Of a stretch of 15,153 nt of DNA, positions 6,996 through 12,810 are shown in pieces. The translations under genes were made by a program, and so were the position numbers. The stretch is taken from positions 1 to 15,153 of the forward strand of contig SKHC01000017.1 of NCBI GenBank assembly GCA_007117145.1, given 5' to 3'. This stretch comes from Candidatus Woesearchaeota archaeon. GTDB lineage: Archaea; Nanobdellota; Nanobdellia; Woesearchaeales; 21-14-0-10-32-9. Positions within the stretch are counted from its first letter, which is position 1, and the number at the start of each line of letters is the position of its first letter. The notes below the pieces were generated by a model, which worked only from the letters and a program-made list of their open reading frames with translations, was not told where the DNA came from and did not search any database.

Positions 6996-7103
6996 AGCCC
7001 GACATGAGAGTACTCAATGGAGCTTATGGCGAAACTCCGTAAAAGGAGCACCTGTTAAAAGGTGACCTGGCAATGAGCTTGGGAGTTAGTGTCTCGGGCT
7101 ACA
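6996..7103 (+). ncRNA. Structured RNA of unknown class (domain 1), candidate ncRNA or dnaG leader element
   Basis: AGCCCGA (6996-7002) pairs with TCGGGCT (7094-7100), a perfect 7-bp closing stem over about 91 bases, followed directly by ACA (7101-7103). Inside are TGAG-AGTA-CTCA (7005-7016), AACTCC (7033-7038) able to pair with GGAGTT (7082-7087), and CACCT-GTTAAA-AGGTG (7049-7053 / 7060-7064). An alternative 6-bp hairpin pairs ATGGAG (7017-7022) with CTCCGT (7035-7040). The region is richer in G and C than its surroundings, and the predicted transcription start falls at the 5' end of the stem. The ACA directly after the stem recalls H/ACA guide RNAs, but the size and inner structure do not clearly fit. 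The class is unassigned. Confidence 0.5.
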
Positions 7104-7107
7104 ATAT

Positions 7108-7217
7108 CATAGTCACTATCACTTTAGAACAAGTATTATTATTGTTTTCACACGTATCACAGACCTTGAATGGTCGAAAAACCTTAGTACTTTGTTCTAT
7201 TTGTTTTTATGACTATG
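7108..7217 (+). ncRNA. Long imperfect RNA hairpin (domain 2) between the first RNA element and dnaG
   Basis: CATAGTCA (7108-7115) pairs with TGACTATG (7210-7217), 8 bp. After an asymmetric internal loop, TAGAACAAGTATTA (7125-7138) pairs with TTAGTAC-T-TTGTTCTA (7185-7199), 14 bp with one G-U pair and one bulged T at 7191. The apical region contains a small hairpin, GACC (7162-7165) with GGTC (7172-7175). The 22 paired positions spanning 110 bases make a coincidental arrangement unlikely, but no family is recognised. No T tract follows, so transcription probably continues into dnaG. Confidence 0.5.
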
Positions 7218-7244
7218 TCTCAACGTAAAACTAGAAATTATTTA

Positions 7245-7249
7245 GGAGG
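7245..7249 (+). promoter_or_regulatory. Shine-Dalgarno of dnaG
   Basis: GGAGG lies nine bases before the ATG at 7259. It is one of two strong ribosome-binding sites in the window and confirms that dnaG is translated from a leadered mRNA. Confidence 0.8.
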
Positions 7250-7258
7250 CATAAAAAA

Positions 7259-8563
7259 ATGGCGAAAATCGCACAAGTATCCGCAAAATATATTATTAAT
7301 GCGAACATCTTTATAGAGGGAGTTGTTGATAGACCTGACGTTATCGGAGCAATCTTTGGTCAAACAGAGGGTTTGCTAGGAGCAGACTTAGAGCTCAGAG
7401 AGCTACAAAAGTCAGGTAGAATCGGCAGAATAGAAGTTAATCTTTCAACGAAAACCGGAAAAACAACTGGTGAAATAATAATTCCAAGTAGTTTAGACAA
7501 GGCTGAAACAAGTATTGTCGGGGCTGCTATTGAAATTATTCAAAGAATAGGTCCATGTAATGCTAAAGTCGAAGTTACTAAAATCGAAGATATCAGGATT
7601 AGCAAAAGAGAAAGCGTTATTACAAGAGCTAAAATTTTGCTAAAAGATTTAATGGATAAATCAATGCCTGACAGCCAGGAGTTAAGTGATGAAGTTGCTT
7701 ACAGTGTTAGGATGATGGAAATCAGTAGTTATGGTAAAGAGAAGCTAGCTTGTGGTCCAGGTATTGATGAAGCAGAAGAAGTTATCTTAGTTGAAGGAAG
7801 AGCAGATGTTTTAACACTTCTTAAGCACGGGTTTAAAAACGTGATTTCTATAAATGGTACAAGTATACCTCAAACTATTATCGACCTTGGCAAGGAAAAA
7901 GTTCTAACAGTTTTTGTCGATGGAGATAGAGGTGGAAAACTTATTGTTCAAGAATTACTTGGCACCGTCGAGTTAGATTACGTAACGAAGGCTCCGGATG
8001 GTAAAGAAGTGGAAGAGTTAACAAAAAAAGAAATTCACAAAGCTTTAAGGAGTAAGATAACTGCTGAGCAGGCAAGACTGGAAATGTCAGGAGACAATGG
8101 AAACGGTCATGACAGAAGAAACAGCAGAGATTCAAGAGATAGATCTAGTAGTCAAAGAAGTGATTCTAGAGACAGACCTAGTAGTCAAAGAAGTGATTCG
8201 AGAGAGAGAAGTGATTCGAGAGACAGAAGACCAAGTCCAAGATCTACTCCTACGCAGTCTGCTAAAGATGCAACACAAGCAGAACAAGCAAAGTTTAAGA
8301 CCATGATTGAAGACTTAATTGGTACTCGTGGAGCTTACATACTAGATGCTAAGTTAAACATTTTGGGGAAAGTTCCTGTAACTGAGCTTGTGAGCACAAT
8401 TAAAAGTCTTGGTAGTGGGATGTACGCTGTTTTATTTGATGGCAAGGTAGAAAAAGATTTAGTGGGTGTTGCTGAAAGGTCAAATATTAATTATTTGGTT
8501 GGAATGGACAGTCAAGTTAAATCTTCAGATAGCGTAAAAATATACTCTGTATACCAATTATAA
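7259..8563 (+). CDS. dnaG: Archaeal DnaG-like primase / exosome-associated TOPRIM protein with an RS-rich linker
   Basis: The 434-residue archaeal DnaG homologue is, in this family, a stable component of the RNA exosome that helps poly(A)-rich substrate binding, and some members have weak primase activity. The N-terminal domain (1-165) includes MAKIAQVSAKYIINANIFIE and LLGADLELRELQKSGRIGRI. The TOPRIM domain (about 174-255) has VEGRADV (Glu179) and DGDRGG (Asp221, Asp223), the metal-binding residues. The conserved C-terminal domain starts near 346 (FKTMIEDLIGTRGAYILD). Between them, residues about 286-330 form an Arg/Ser/Asp-rich low-complexity linker built from DSRDR(S/P)SSQRS repeats. Translation starts at ATG 7259, downstream of a strong Shine-Dalgarno and a long structured leader. 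A T-rich terminator follows. Confidence 0.95.
   Translation: MAKIAQVSAKYIINANIFIEGVVDRPDVIGAIFGQTEGLLGADLELRELQKSGRIGRIEVNLSTKTGKTTGEIIIPSSLDKAETSIVGAAIEIIQRIGPCNAKVEVTKIEDIRISKRESVITRAKILLKDLMDKSMPDSQELSDEVAYSVRMMEISSYGKEKLACGPGIDEAEEVILVEGRADVLTLLKHGFKNVISINGTSIPQTIIDLGKEKVLTVFVDGDRGGKLIVQELLGTVELDYVTKAPDGKEVEELTKKEIHKALRSKITAEQARLEMSGDNGNGHDRRNSRDSRDRSSSQRSDSRDRPSSQRSDSRERSDSRDRRPSPRSTPTQSAKDATQAEQAKFKTMIEDLIGTRGAYILDAKLNILGKVPVTELVSTIKSLGSGMYAVLFDGKVEKDLVGVAERSNINYLVGMDSQVKSSDSVKIYSVYQL
8129..8242 (+). repeat. Imperfect tandem repeats encoding the RS-rich linker of DnaG
   Basis: Two 33-base copies (8129-8161 and 8162-8194) differ at only a few positions. They are followed by a shortened 18-base copy (8195-8212) and a divergent last unit (8213-8242), all starting GATTC(A/T/G)AGAGA. 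They encode DSRDRSSSQRS, DSRDRPSSQRS, DSRERS and DSRDRRPSPR. All lengths are multiples of three, so unit gain or loss keeps the frame. The near-identical DNA, including third codon positions, points to recent duplication. Confidence 0.88.
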
Positions 8564-8593
8564 TTTCTATTTTTTTTTTCTTTAATTTTTTTC
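8564..8593 (+). terminator. T-rich terminator after dnaG
   Basis: The stretch directly behind the dnaG stop is nearly all pyrimidine, with runs of ten and seven T. This matches hairpin-independent archaeal termination and separates dnaG from rfcL. Confidence 0.6.
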
Positions 8594-8599
8594 TAAATA

Positions 8600-8608
8600 T
8601 TTATATTA
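8600..8608 (+). promoter_or_regulatory. TATA box of rfcL
   Basis: TTTATATTA is centred about 27 bases before the ATG at 8631. This spacing favours 8631 over the upstream in-frame ATG at 8610, which overlaps the box region. Confidence 0.6.
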
Positions 8609-8630
8609 TGTGCTTCGTTTCTTTTGTGTT

Positions 8631-9821
8631 ATGAGCGTTCCTTGGATTATTAAGTATAAACCGAAATCTTCTATAGATATTGTTGGGCAAGAAGAGCAAT
8701 TGGTTGAATTGAAACAAAAAATTTCTTCTTATAAAAAAGGAGATAAGCCAATATTTTTGTATGGGGGTACAGGTAATGGTAAGACGAGCAGTGTGTACGC
8801 TGTAGCAGAAGAATTAGATTTAGAAGTTGTTGAGGTCAATGCTTCAGATATTAGAAAAGCTCAAGCACTCGAGTCAGTTCTTGGAAACGCGATTGGCCAG
8901 ATGAGTTTGTTTGGCTCTTCAAAAGTCATATTGGTAGATGAAGCAGAAGGTTTAAGCGGAGTATACGATAGAGGTGCAGCTCCAACCATTTTGAAATTAC
9001 AGGAAAAAAGCCAATTCCCTGTTGTAATTGTTGCAAGTGATGCGTATGAGAGAAAGTTAAAAGAAATTAGAAAAAAATCTTATTTAATCGAGTTCAAACC
9101 AGTAACTTATGATAAAGTGTATTCTTTGCTTAAAAAAATATCTTTAGAAGAACAAATCAGTGCTGAGGATGACGCGTTAAAGCACTTAGCCAGAGTATGT
9201 GGGGGTGACGTTCGAGCTGCAGTTAATGATTTGCAAAACTTAGGAAAAACAATAACTTTGAAATCAGCGCTCTCTATAAGTCCAAGAGATAGAAAATCTG
9301 AGTTAAATAATGCTTTAAGAATAATTTATAAAACGAAAAACCCAGATATTGCTTTAAGAGCATTAGATGATGTGAATGCAGATTTAGATGAAATATTTCT
9401 TTGGATTGAGGAAAACACTCAGCTAGAATACTTAAAAGTTGTAGACTTAGATAGGGCTTTTGAAAACATTGCTTTGGCAGACAAGTTCTTTGGAAGAATT
9501 AGGAGGTGGCAGTATTATAGGTTTTACGTTTACTGTTATGCTTTGCTAACTGCGGGGGTGAGTTTAGCTAAGGCTGACAAGTACAGTCACAGTGTTGATT
9601 ACAAGCAAAATTCTCGTCCTTTAAAAATATGGATAGCTAACAGAGCAAACGCAAAGAAAGATAGCATTGCAAGCAAACTCGCTCAAAACACTCATGTTTC
9701 AAGAAGAAAAGCAAAAACAATTTTACCATACATAAAATACCAGTTTAAACACGGCAAAAGTAACAATCTCATAAAAGTTTTAGAGTTAAACAACGAAGAA
9801 ATAGATTGGTTAAAAAAATAA
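8631..9821 (+). CDS. rfcL: Replication factor C large subunit (clamp loader)
   Basis: This AAA+ ATPase, with the RFC small subunit, loads the PCNA sliding clamp onto primed DNA. I chose ATG 8631 (396 residues) because MSVPWIIKYKPKS matches the usual RfcL start and the TATA box is 27 bases before it. The alternative start at 8610 adds an odd MLRFFCV. Walker A is GGTGNGKT (45-52), and Walker B is VILVDEAEGL (Asp103, Glu104). ASDIRK, LKEIRKKS (sensor 1/arginine region) and CGGDVRAAVNDLQNL (sensor 2) follow in the expected order. The C-terminal collar domain is present. Unlike many archaeal RfcL proteins, it ends EEIDWLKK without a clear PCNA-interacting QxxLxxFF box. The canonical GPPGxGKT is GGTGNGKT here. 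The small subunit gene is not in the window. Confidence 0.95.
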   Translation: MSVPWIIKYKPKSSIDIVGQEEQLVELKQKISSYKKGDKPIFLYGGTGNGKTSSVYAVAEELDLEVVEVNASDIRKAQALESVLGNAIGQMSLFGSSKVILVDEAEGLSGVYDRGAAPTILKLQEKSQFPVVIVASDAYERKLKEIRKKSYLIEFKPVTYDKVYSLLKKISLEEQISAEDDALKHLARVCGGDVRAAVNDLQNLGKTITLKSALSISPRDRKSELNNALRIIYKTKNPDIALRALDDVNADLDEIFLWIEENTQLEYLKVVDLDRAFENIALADKFFGRIRRWQYYRFYVYCYALLTAGVSLAKADKYSHSVDYKQNSRPLKIWIANRANAKKDSIASKLAQNTHVSRRKAKTILPYIKYQFKHGKSNNLIKVLELNNEEIDWLKK

Positions 9822-9842
9822 AGTAAAAAAATAATTTTGAAG

Positions 9843-10247
9843 TTAAAACTTTAACTTAAGTTTCTCATCTAAGCTAAGCTCAGTTGTTTTATGCTTCATA
9901 AGTGCAACAAGTCCTGCGATAAATACTAAGTGTTGCGTTATTGCTGCAAAGTTTCCTGAGTGCACAAGAACAATTGCTCCAGCCATTACACCTGCAAGCA
10001 AGAAACTACTCATCCATGTTAAAAGTCCAAGAATTAAGAATATTCCTCCGAAGAACTCAACTAATGCAACAAGCCATGCCATCACAGGTCCTATTGCTTC
10101 GCCAAAAAAGTTTACAAACATTCCTGTTGGCTGTTCGCCTCCACTTAGAAGTCCTTGCAATTTATTAAATCCGTGCACTAAAAACATAAGTCCTAGAGCA
10201 ATTCTTAAATAGAATAATCCGGATAATTCTTTTAAATCGTTAATCAT
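9843..10247 (-). CDS. DoxX family membrane protein
   Basis: The 134-residue integral membrane protein has four hydrophobic helices (about 10-28, 52-75, 76-97, 103-120), the DoxX/DoxD-like fold. The family signature appears in LFYLRIALGLMFLVHGFNKL (residues 11-30) and VEFFGGIFLILGLLT. Relatives include the quinol oxidase subunit DoxD and membrane redox-associated proteins such as MhqP/CatD, but the biochemical role of stand-alone DoxX is poorly defined. It is convergent with rfcL and divergent from the TGS GTPase gene. Unlike most genes here it has a Shine-Dalgarno (AGGGGG, about 10 bases from the ATG). A palindrome lies between its putative TATA box and transcript start, suggesting repressor control. 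Confidence 0.85.
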   Translation of the reverse strand: MINDLKELSGLFYLRIALGLMFLVHGFNKLQGLLSGGEQPTGMFVNFFGEAIGPVMAWLVALVEFFGGIFLILGLLTWMSSFLLAGVMAGAIVLVHSGNFAAITQHLVFIAGLVALMKHKTTELSLDEKLKLKF

Positions 10248-10254
10248 TTTTTAT

Positions 10255-10262
10255 CTACCCCC
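10255..10262 (-). promoter_or_regulatory. Shine-Dalgarno of the DoxX gene
   Basis: On the minus strand, AGGGGGTA lies about 7-14 bases upstream of the ATG at 10245-10247. It is the second strong ribosome-binding site in the window, implying a leadered transcript. Confidence 0.6.
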
Positions 10263-10281
10263 TAACACGTATTTCGTGTTA
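10263..10281. promoter_or_regulatory. Perfect 7+7 palindrome, candidate repressor operator for doxX
   Basis: TAACACG (10263-10269), a 5-base spacer and CGTGTTA (10275-10281) form a perfect inverted repeat in the divergent gap. A TATA-like GTTTAAATT on the plus strand (10284-10292; AATTTAAAC for DoxX) would put the DoxX transcription start near 10261. The palindrome would then sit between TATA box and start site, where a dimeric repressor blocks polymerase. It also lies about 25 bases upstream of the opposite TATA box, so it could influence the GTPase gene. Confidence 0.5.
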
Positions 10282-10304
10282 TTGTTTAAATTATTTTTGA
10301 ATAA

Positions 10305-10314
10305 TTATATAAAA
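10305..10314 (+). promoter_or_regulatory. TATA box of the TGS GTPase operon
   Basis: TTATATAAAA is centred about 28 bases before the ATG at 10338. It is a strong box with leaderless spacing, and no Shine-Dalgarno is present. Confidence 0.65.
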
Positions 10315-10337
10315 CCTTTGTTATTACTATTACTAAG

Positions 10338-11531
10338 ATGCTCATTGGAATTGTTGGTAAGCCAAACTGTGGAAAAAGTACTTTTTTTAAAGCGAGTACA
10401 TTGGCAAATGTTGAAATTGCAAATTATCCTTTCGCTACAATTAAACCCAATAAAGGTATAGGTTTTCTAAGAGTTGAGTGTGCTGATAAGTTTTTTAACA
10501 CTACGTGTAATCCAAGAACTGGTTATTGCATAGATCATAAAAGATTTGTCCCTGTAGATTTAATAGATGTTGCAGGTCTTGTGCCTGGAGCGCATGAAGG
10601 TAAAGGTATGGGTCTTGAGTTTTTAAATGATTTAAATCAGGCTGATGCTCTAATTCACGTTATAGATGTTTCAGGTTCAACTAATGAGAAAGGTGAGCCA
10701 GTTTCGATTGGTGAGTACGACCCTGCAGAAGATATCAAGTTTTTAGAAACAGAACTCGATTTTTGGTATTTATCAATTCTTAAAAAGAGCTGGGAGAAAT
10801 TTAGTAGAAGTGTGAGTCAGACAAATCAAGACATAGTAAAATCTCTTCACAAACAATTCTCAGGACTTGGAAGTGATGAAGATATGATAAAAGCCATTTT
10901 GAAACAATTAGGTTTAGTTGAGAAAAAGCTTAGCAGTTGGTCTGATGAAGAACTTTTGGCTTTTGCTAGCAAGCTTAGAAAAAAAACAAAGCCAATACTA
11001 ATTGCTGCAAACAAAGCAGATGTTAAAGGTGCTTTAGCTAACTATGAAAGATTAAAAAAAGAGTTTCCAAATTACATAATAATTCCTTGCAGTGCTGAAA
11101 GTGAGCTTGCATTAAAAGAGGCAAGTAAGCACAAATTAATAAACTACGTTCCAGGAGATGATGGTTTTGAGTTAATCGGAAATTTAAACGAGAAACAGCA
11201 AAGCGCGTTAAAATTCATAGACGAAAACGTATTAAAAAAATTAGGCGGCTCTGGTGTTCAGCAAACAATAGATTCTGCAGTCACAAAACTCTTAAAATAC
11301 ATCCACATATTCCCAGGGGGTGTTTCCAAGCTTGAAGATAAGGATGGTAACAGATTACCTGATTGCTTTTTACTAAAAGAAAACAGTACAGCGCTAGATT
11401 TCGCATACAAAGTTCACACAGACCTAGGTGATAATTTCATCAGAGCAGTAGATGTTAAAATCAAAAGAACCGTGGGTAAAGATCACTTGTTAAAAGCAGG
11501 AGATGTCATTGAAATCATAGCAGACAAGTAA
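10338..11531 (+). CDS. YchF/Obg-related GTPase with C-terminal TGS domain
   Basis: The 397-residue P-loop GTPase belongs to the archaeal YchF/OLA1-like branch of the Obg-HflX superfamily and is probably ribosome- or translation-associated. G1 is GKPNCGKS (7-14). G3 is DVAGLVPGAHEGKGMG (77-92). G4 is NKAD (225-228), the GTP-specific form, not the NMSE-like variant of ATP-preferring YchF proteins. A helical insert occupies about 130-215. The TGS domain (about 333-397) contains LPDCFLLKENSTALDFAYKVH and ends LKAGDVIEIIADK. It is first in a two-gene unit, its stop being two bases before the ATG of the alpha-oxoamine synthase. The divergent DoxX gene shares the regulatory region. Confidence 0.9.
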   Translation: MLIGIVGKPNCGKSTFFKASTLANVEIANYPFATIKPNKGIGFLRVECADKFFNTTCNPRTGYCIDHKRFVPVDLIDVAGLVPGAHEGKGMGLEFLNDLNQADALIHVIDVSGSTNEKGEPVSIGEYDPAEDIKFLETELDFWYLSILKKSWEKFSRSVSQTNQDIVKSLHKQFSGLGSDEDMIKAILKQLGLVEKKLSSWSDEELLAFASKLRKKTKPILIAANKADVKGALANYERLKKEFPNYIIIPCSAESELALKEASKHKLINYVPGDDGFELIGNLNEKQQSALKFIDENVLKKLGGSGVQQTIDSAVTKLLKYIHIFPGGVSKLEDKDGNRLPDCFLLKENSTALDFAYKVHTDLGDNFIRAVDVKIKRTVGKDHLLKAGDVIEIIADK

Positions 11532-11533
11532 AA

Positions 11534-12781
11534 ATGTTAAACACAAATTTTCAGGATTTATTACAAAAAGAACTAGAAAGGATTGATAGTTTAGGAATCC
11601 AAAAAAGAAATGAAAGAATAATTGAAGGATTCAATAAAGAACATGGTTCTACAAAAGCAAAAATAAAGAAAAAAAACTTCTTAGTATTCAACTCAAATGA
11701 TTACCTTGGACTTAGGCACAACTCTTTAATTGCAAATGCTGAGCACAAAGCCACAAAAAAATATGGAACAGGTCCTGGAGCAGTCAGGTTTATTTCTGGA
11801 ACACTAAAAATATACAAAGACTTAGAAAGTGAAATTTCGAAGTTTCACAAAAAAGAATCAGCAATGCTTTTCTCTTCCGGCTTTGCTACTAATCTTGGAG
11901 TAATTCAAGCACTTGTTAAAGGACCAAGCAAAGACTCACTGATAAATTCAAACACCTTAATCGTAAGTGATGAGTTAAATCACAGAAGCATAATTGATGG
12001 TATAAGAGTAAGCGGACTTTCAAAAGAATCTAGACTTATCTTTAAGCACAAAGACACAAAACATCTAGACAAACTTTTAGATGAAAACAAAAATAAGTTT
12101 GACAGAGTAATAGTTATCACTGATGGAATTTTTAGTATGCTTGGAAACTTTCAAGACTTAAAAGAAACAAGAAAAGTAATAGATAAACACAAACAAAGTT
12201 ATTCTCAAGGAATCTTGCTAGTAGTTGATGACTGTCATGGAGTTGGCTGTTTTGGAAAAACAGGTAGAGGAGTAGAAGAGCACACAAAAGCAAAAGCAGA
12301 CCTACTTGTCGGAACGTTTGGAAAAGCATTTGGAGTAGATGGAGGATACATAGTTGCAGATAAACTAATAGTAGATTACTTAAAAGAAAGCACTGCAACA
12401 TACATTTATTCAAACCCTGTTAGTCCTGGGTGCGCAGGAGCTAGTCTTCAAGCAGTAAAAATAGTGAACTCTGCTTCAGGACAAAAACGTTTATCCAAGT
12501 TAAATGATAATATTTCTTATTTTAAGAAGAAATTAAAAAATACAAGTTATAAGTTAGCTCAAGATTCTTCTCATGCAATTCAGCCAATTCTTATTGGTGA
12601 TTCAAAGAAAACAAAAGAGTTAGTCAATCATTTTTTTAAAAACGAAATATTAGTTACAAACATAAGTTATCCAATAGTTCCAAAAGGTCAAGATGAAATA
12701 AGAGTTCAGTTAAGTTCAAGTCACACAAAAAAAGACATAGATGCTTTCTTTGAAGTGCTAAACATGTTCCAATATAATTAA
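11534..12781 (+). CDS. PLP-dependent alpha-oxoamine synthase (Kbl/BioF-like)
   Basis: The 415-residue fold-type I PLP enzyme belongs to the family that condenses an amino acid with an acyl-CoA: glycine C-acetyltransferase (Kbl), 8-amino-7-oxononanoate synthase (BioF), serine palmitoyltransferase. It shows NDYLGL (55-60), GTGPGAVRFISGT (78-90), SDELNHRSIIDG (145-156, His150 stacking on PLP), VVDDCHGVGCFG (230-241, Asp/His) and TFGKAFGVDGGY (261-272, Schiff-base Lys264). GAVRFISGT looks closer to Kbl, but the substrate is not decided. No biotin genes or threonine dehydrogenase are beside it. It starts two bases after the GTPase stop with no Shine-Dalgarno, so it is probably translated from the same mRNA. 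An internal insertion of Lys/Ser residues (130-143) lengthens it slightly. Confidence 0.88.
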   Translation: MLNTNFQDLLQKELERIDSLGIQKRNERIIEGFNKEHGSTKAKIKKKNFLVFNSNDYLGLRHNSLIANAEHKATKKYGTGPGAVRFISGTLKIYKDLESEISKFHKKESAMLFSSGFATNLGVIQALVKGPSKDSLINSNTLIVSDELNHRSIIDGIRVSGLSKESRLIFKHKDTKHLDKLLDENKNKFDRVIVITDGIFSMLGNFQDLKETRKVIDKHKQSYSQGILLVVDDCHGVGCFGKTGRGVEEHTKAKADLLVGTFGKAFGVDGGYIVADKLIVDYLKESTATYIYSNPVSPGCAGASLQAVKIVNSASGQKRLSKLNDNISYFKKKLKNTSYKLAQDSSHAIQPILIGDSKKTKELVNHFFKNEILVTNISYPIVPKGQDEIRVQLSSSHTKKDIDAFFEVLNMFQYN

Positions 12782-12789
12782 ATAAGATA
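12777..12789 (+). promoter_or_regulatory. TATA-like element of the sugar dehydrogenase gene
   Basis: AATTAAATAAGAT overlaps the end of the oxoamine synthase gene and is centred about 28 bases before the ATG at 12811. This is consistent with a leaderless transcript. Confidence 0.4.
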
Positions 12790-12810
12790 ACTTATTCTCT
12801 TTAAATTACA

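Larger units (their letters stand above)
6943..7258 (+). other. 316-base gene-free region with promoter and structured RNA upstream of dnaG
   Basis: No convincing protein gene lies here. In order the region holds an AT-rich imperfect inverted repeat (TGTTA 6948-6952 / TAACA 6961-6965), a TATA box, and a T7 tract (6979-6985) that may end the parvulin transcript. Then come two folded RNA elements (6996-7103 and 7108-7217) and the dnaG Shine-Dalgarno. In a window where most genes are leaderless, a leader of about 260 bases is exceptional. I did not recognise tRNA, 5S, SRP or RNase P signatures in it. Confidence 0.7.

Noticed and set aside
7004..7058. Two tiny open frames (12 and 13 codons, starting at 7004 and 7017) as leader peptides
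   Set aside because: Both lie within the base-paired element and lack ribosome-binding sites. There is no run of regulatory codons.
6996..7103. tRNA, 5S rRNA, SRP RNA, RNase P RNA or hammerhead ribozyme as identity of the first RNA element
   Set aside because: There is a 7-bp closing stem, but no T-loop (GTTCRANNC), no 5S CCGAAC loop in context, no GGAAG/AGCA SRP core, no RNase P P4 motifs and no CTGANGA hammerhead core. Lengths also do not fit.
7073..7228. A 51-codon open frame inside the structured region (starts MSLGVSVSGY)
   Set aside because: It has no Shine-Dalgarno, no leaderless promoter at its ATG, an unremarkable sequence, and it overlaps both paired RNA arms. Chance openness is the simpler reading.
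8610..8630. Upstream ATG extension of rfcL (MLRFFCV)
   Set aside because: The ATG overlaps the TATA box and the family normally begins MSVPW at 8631.
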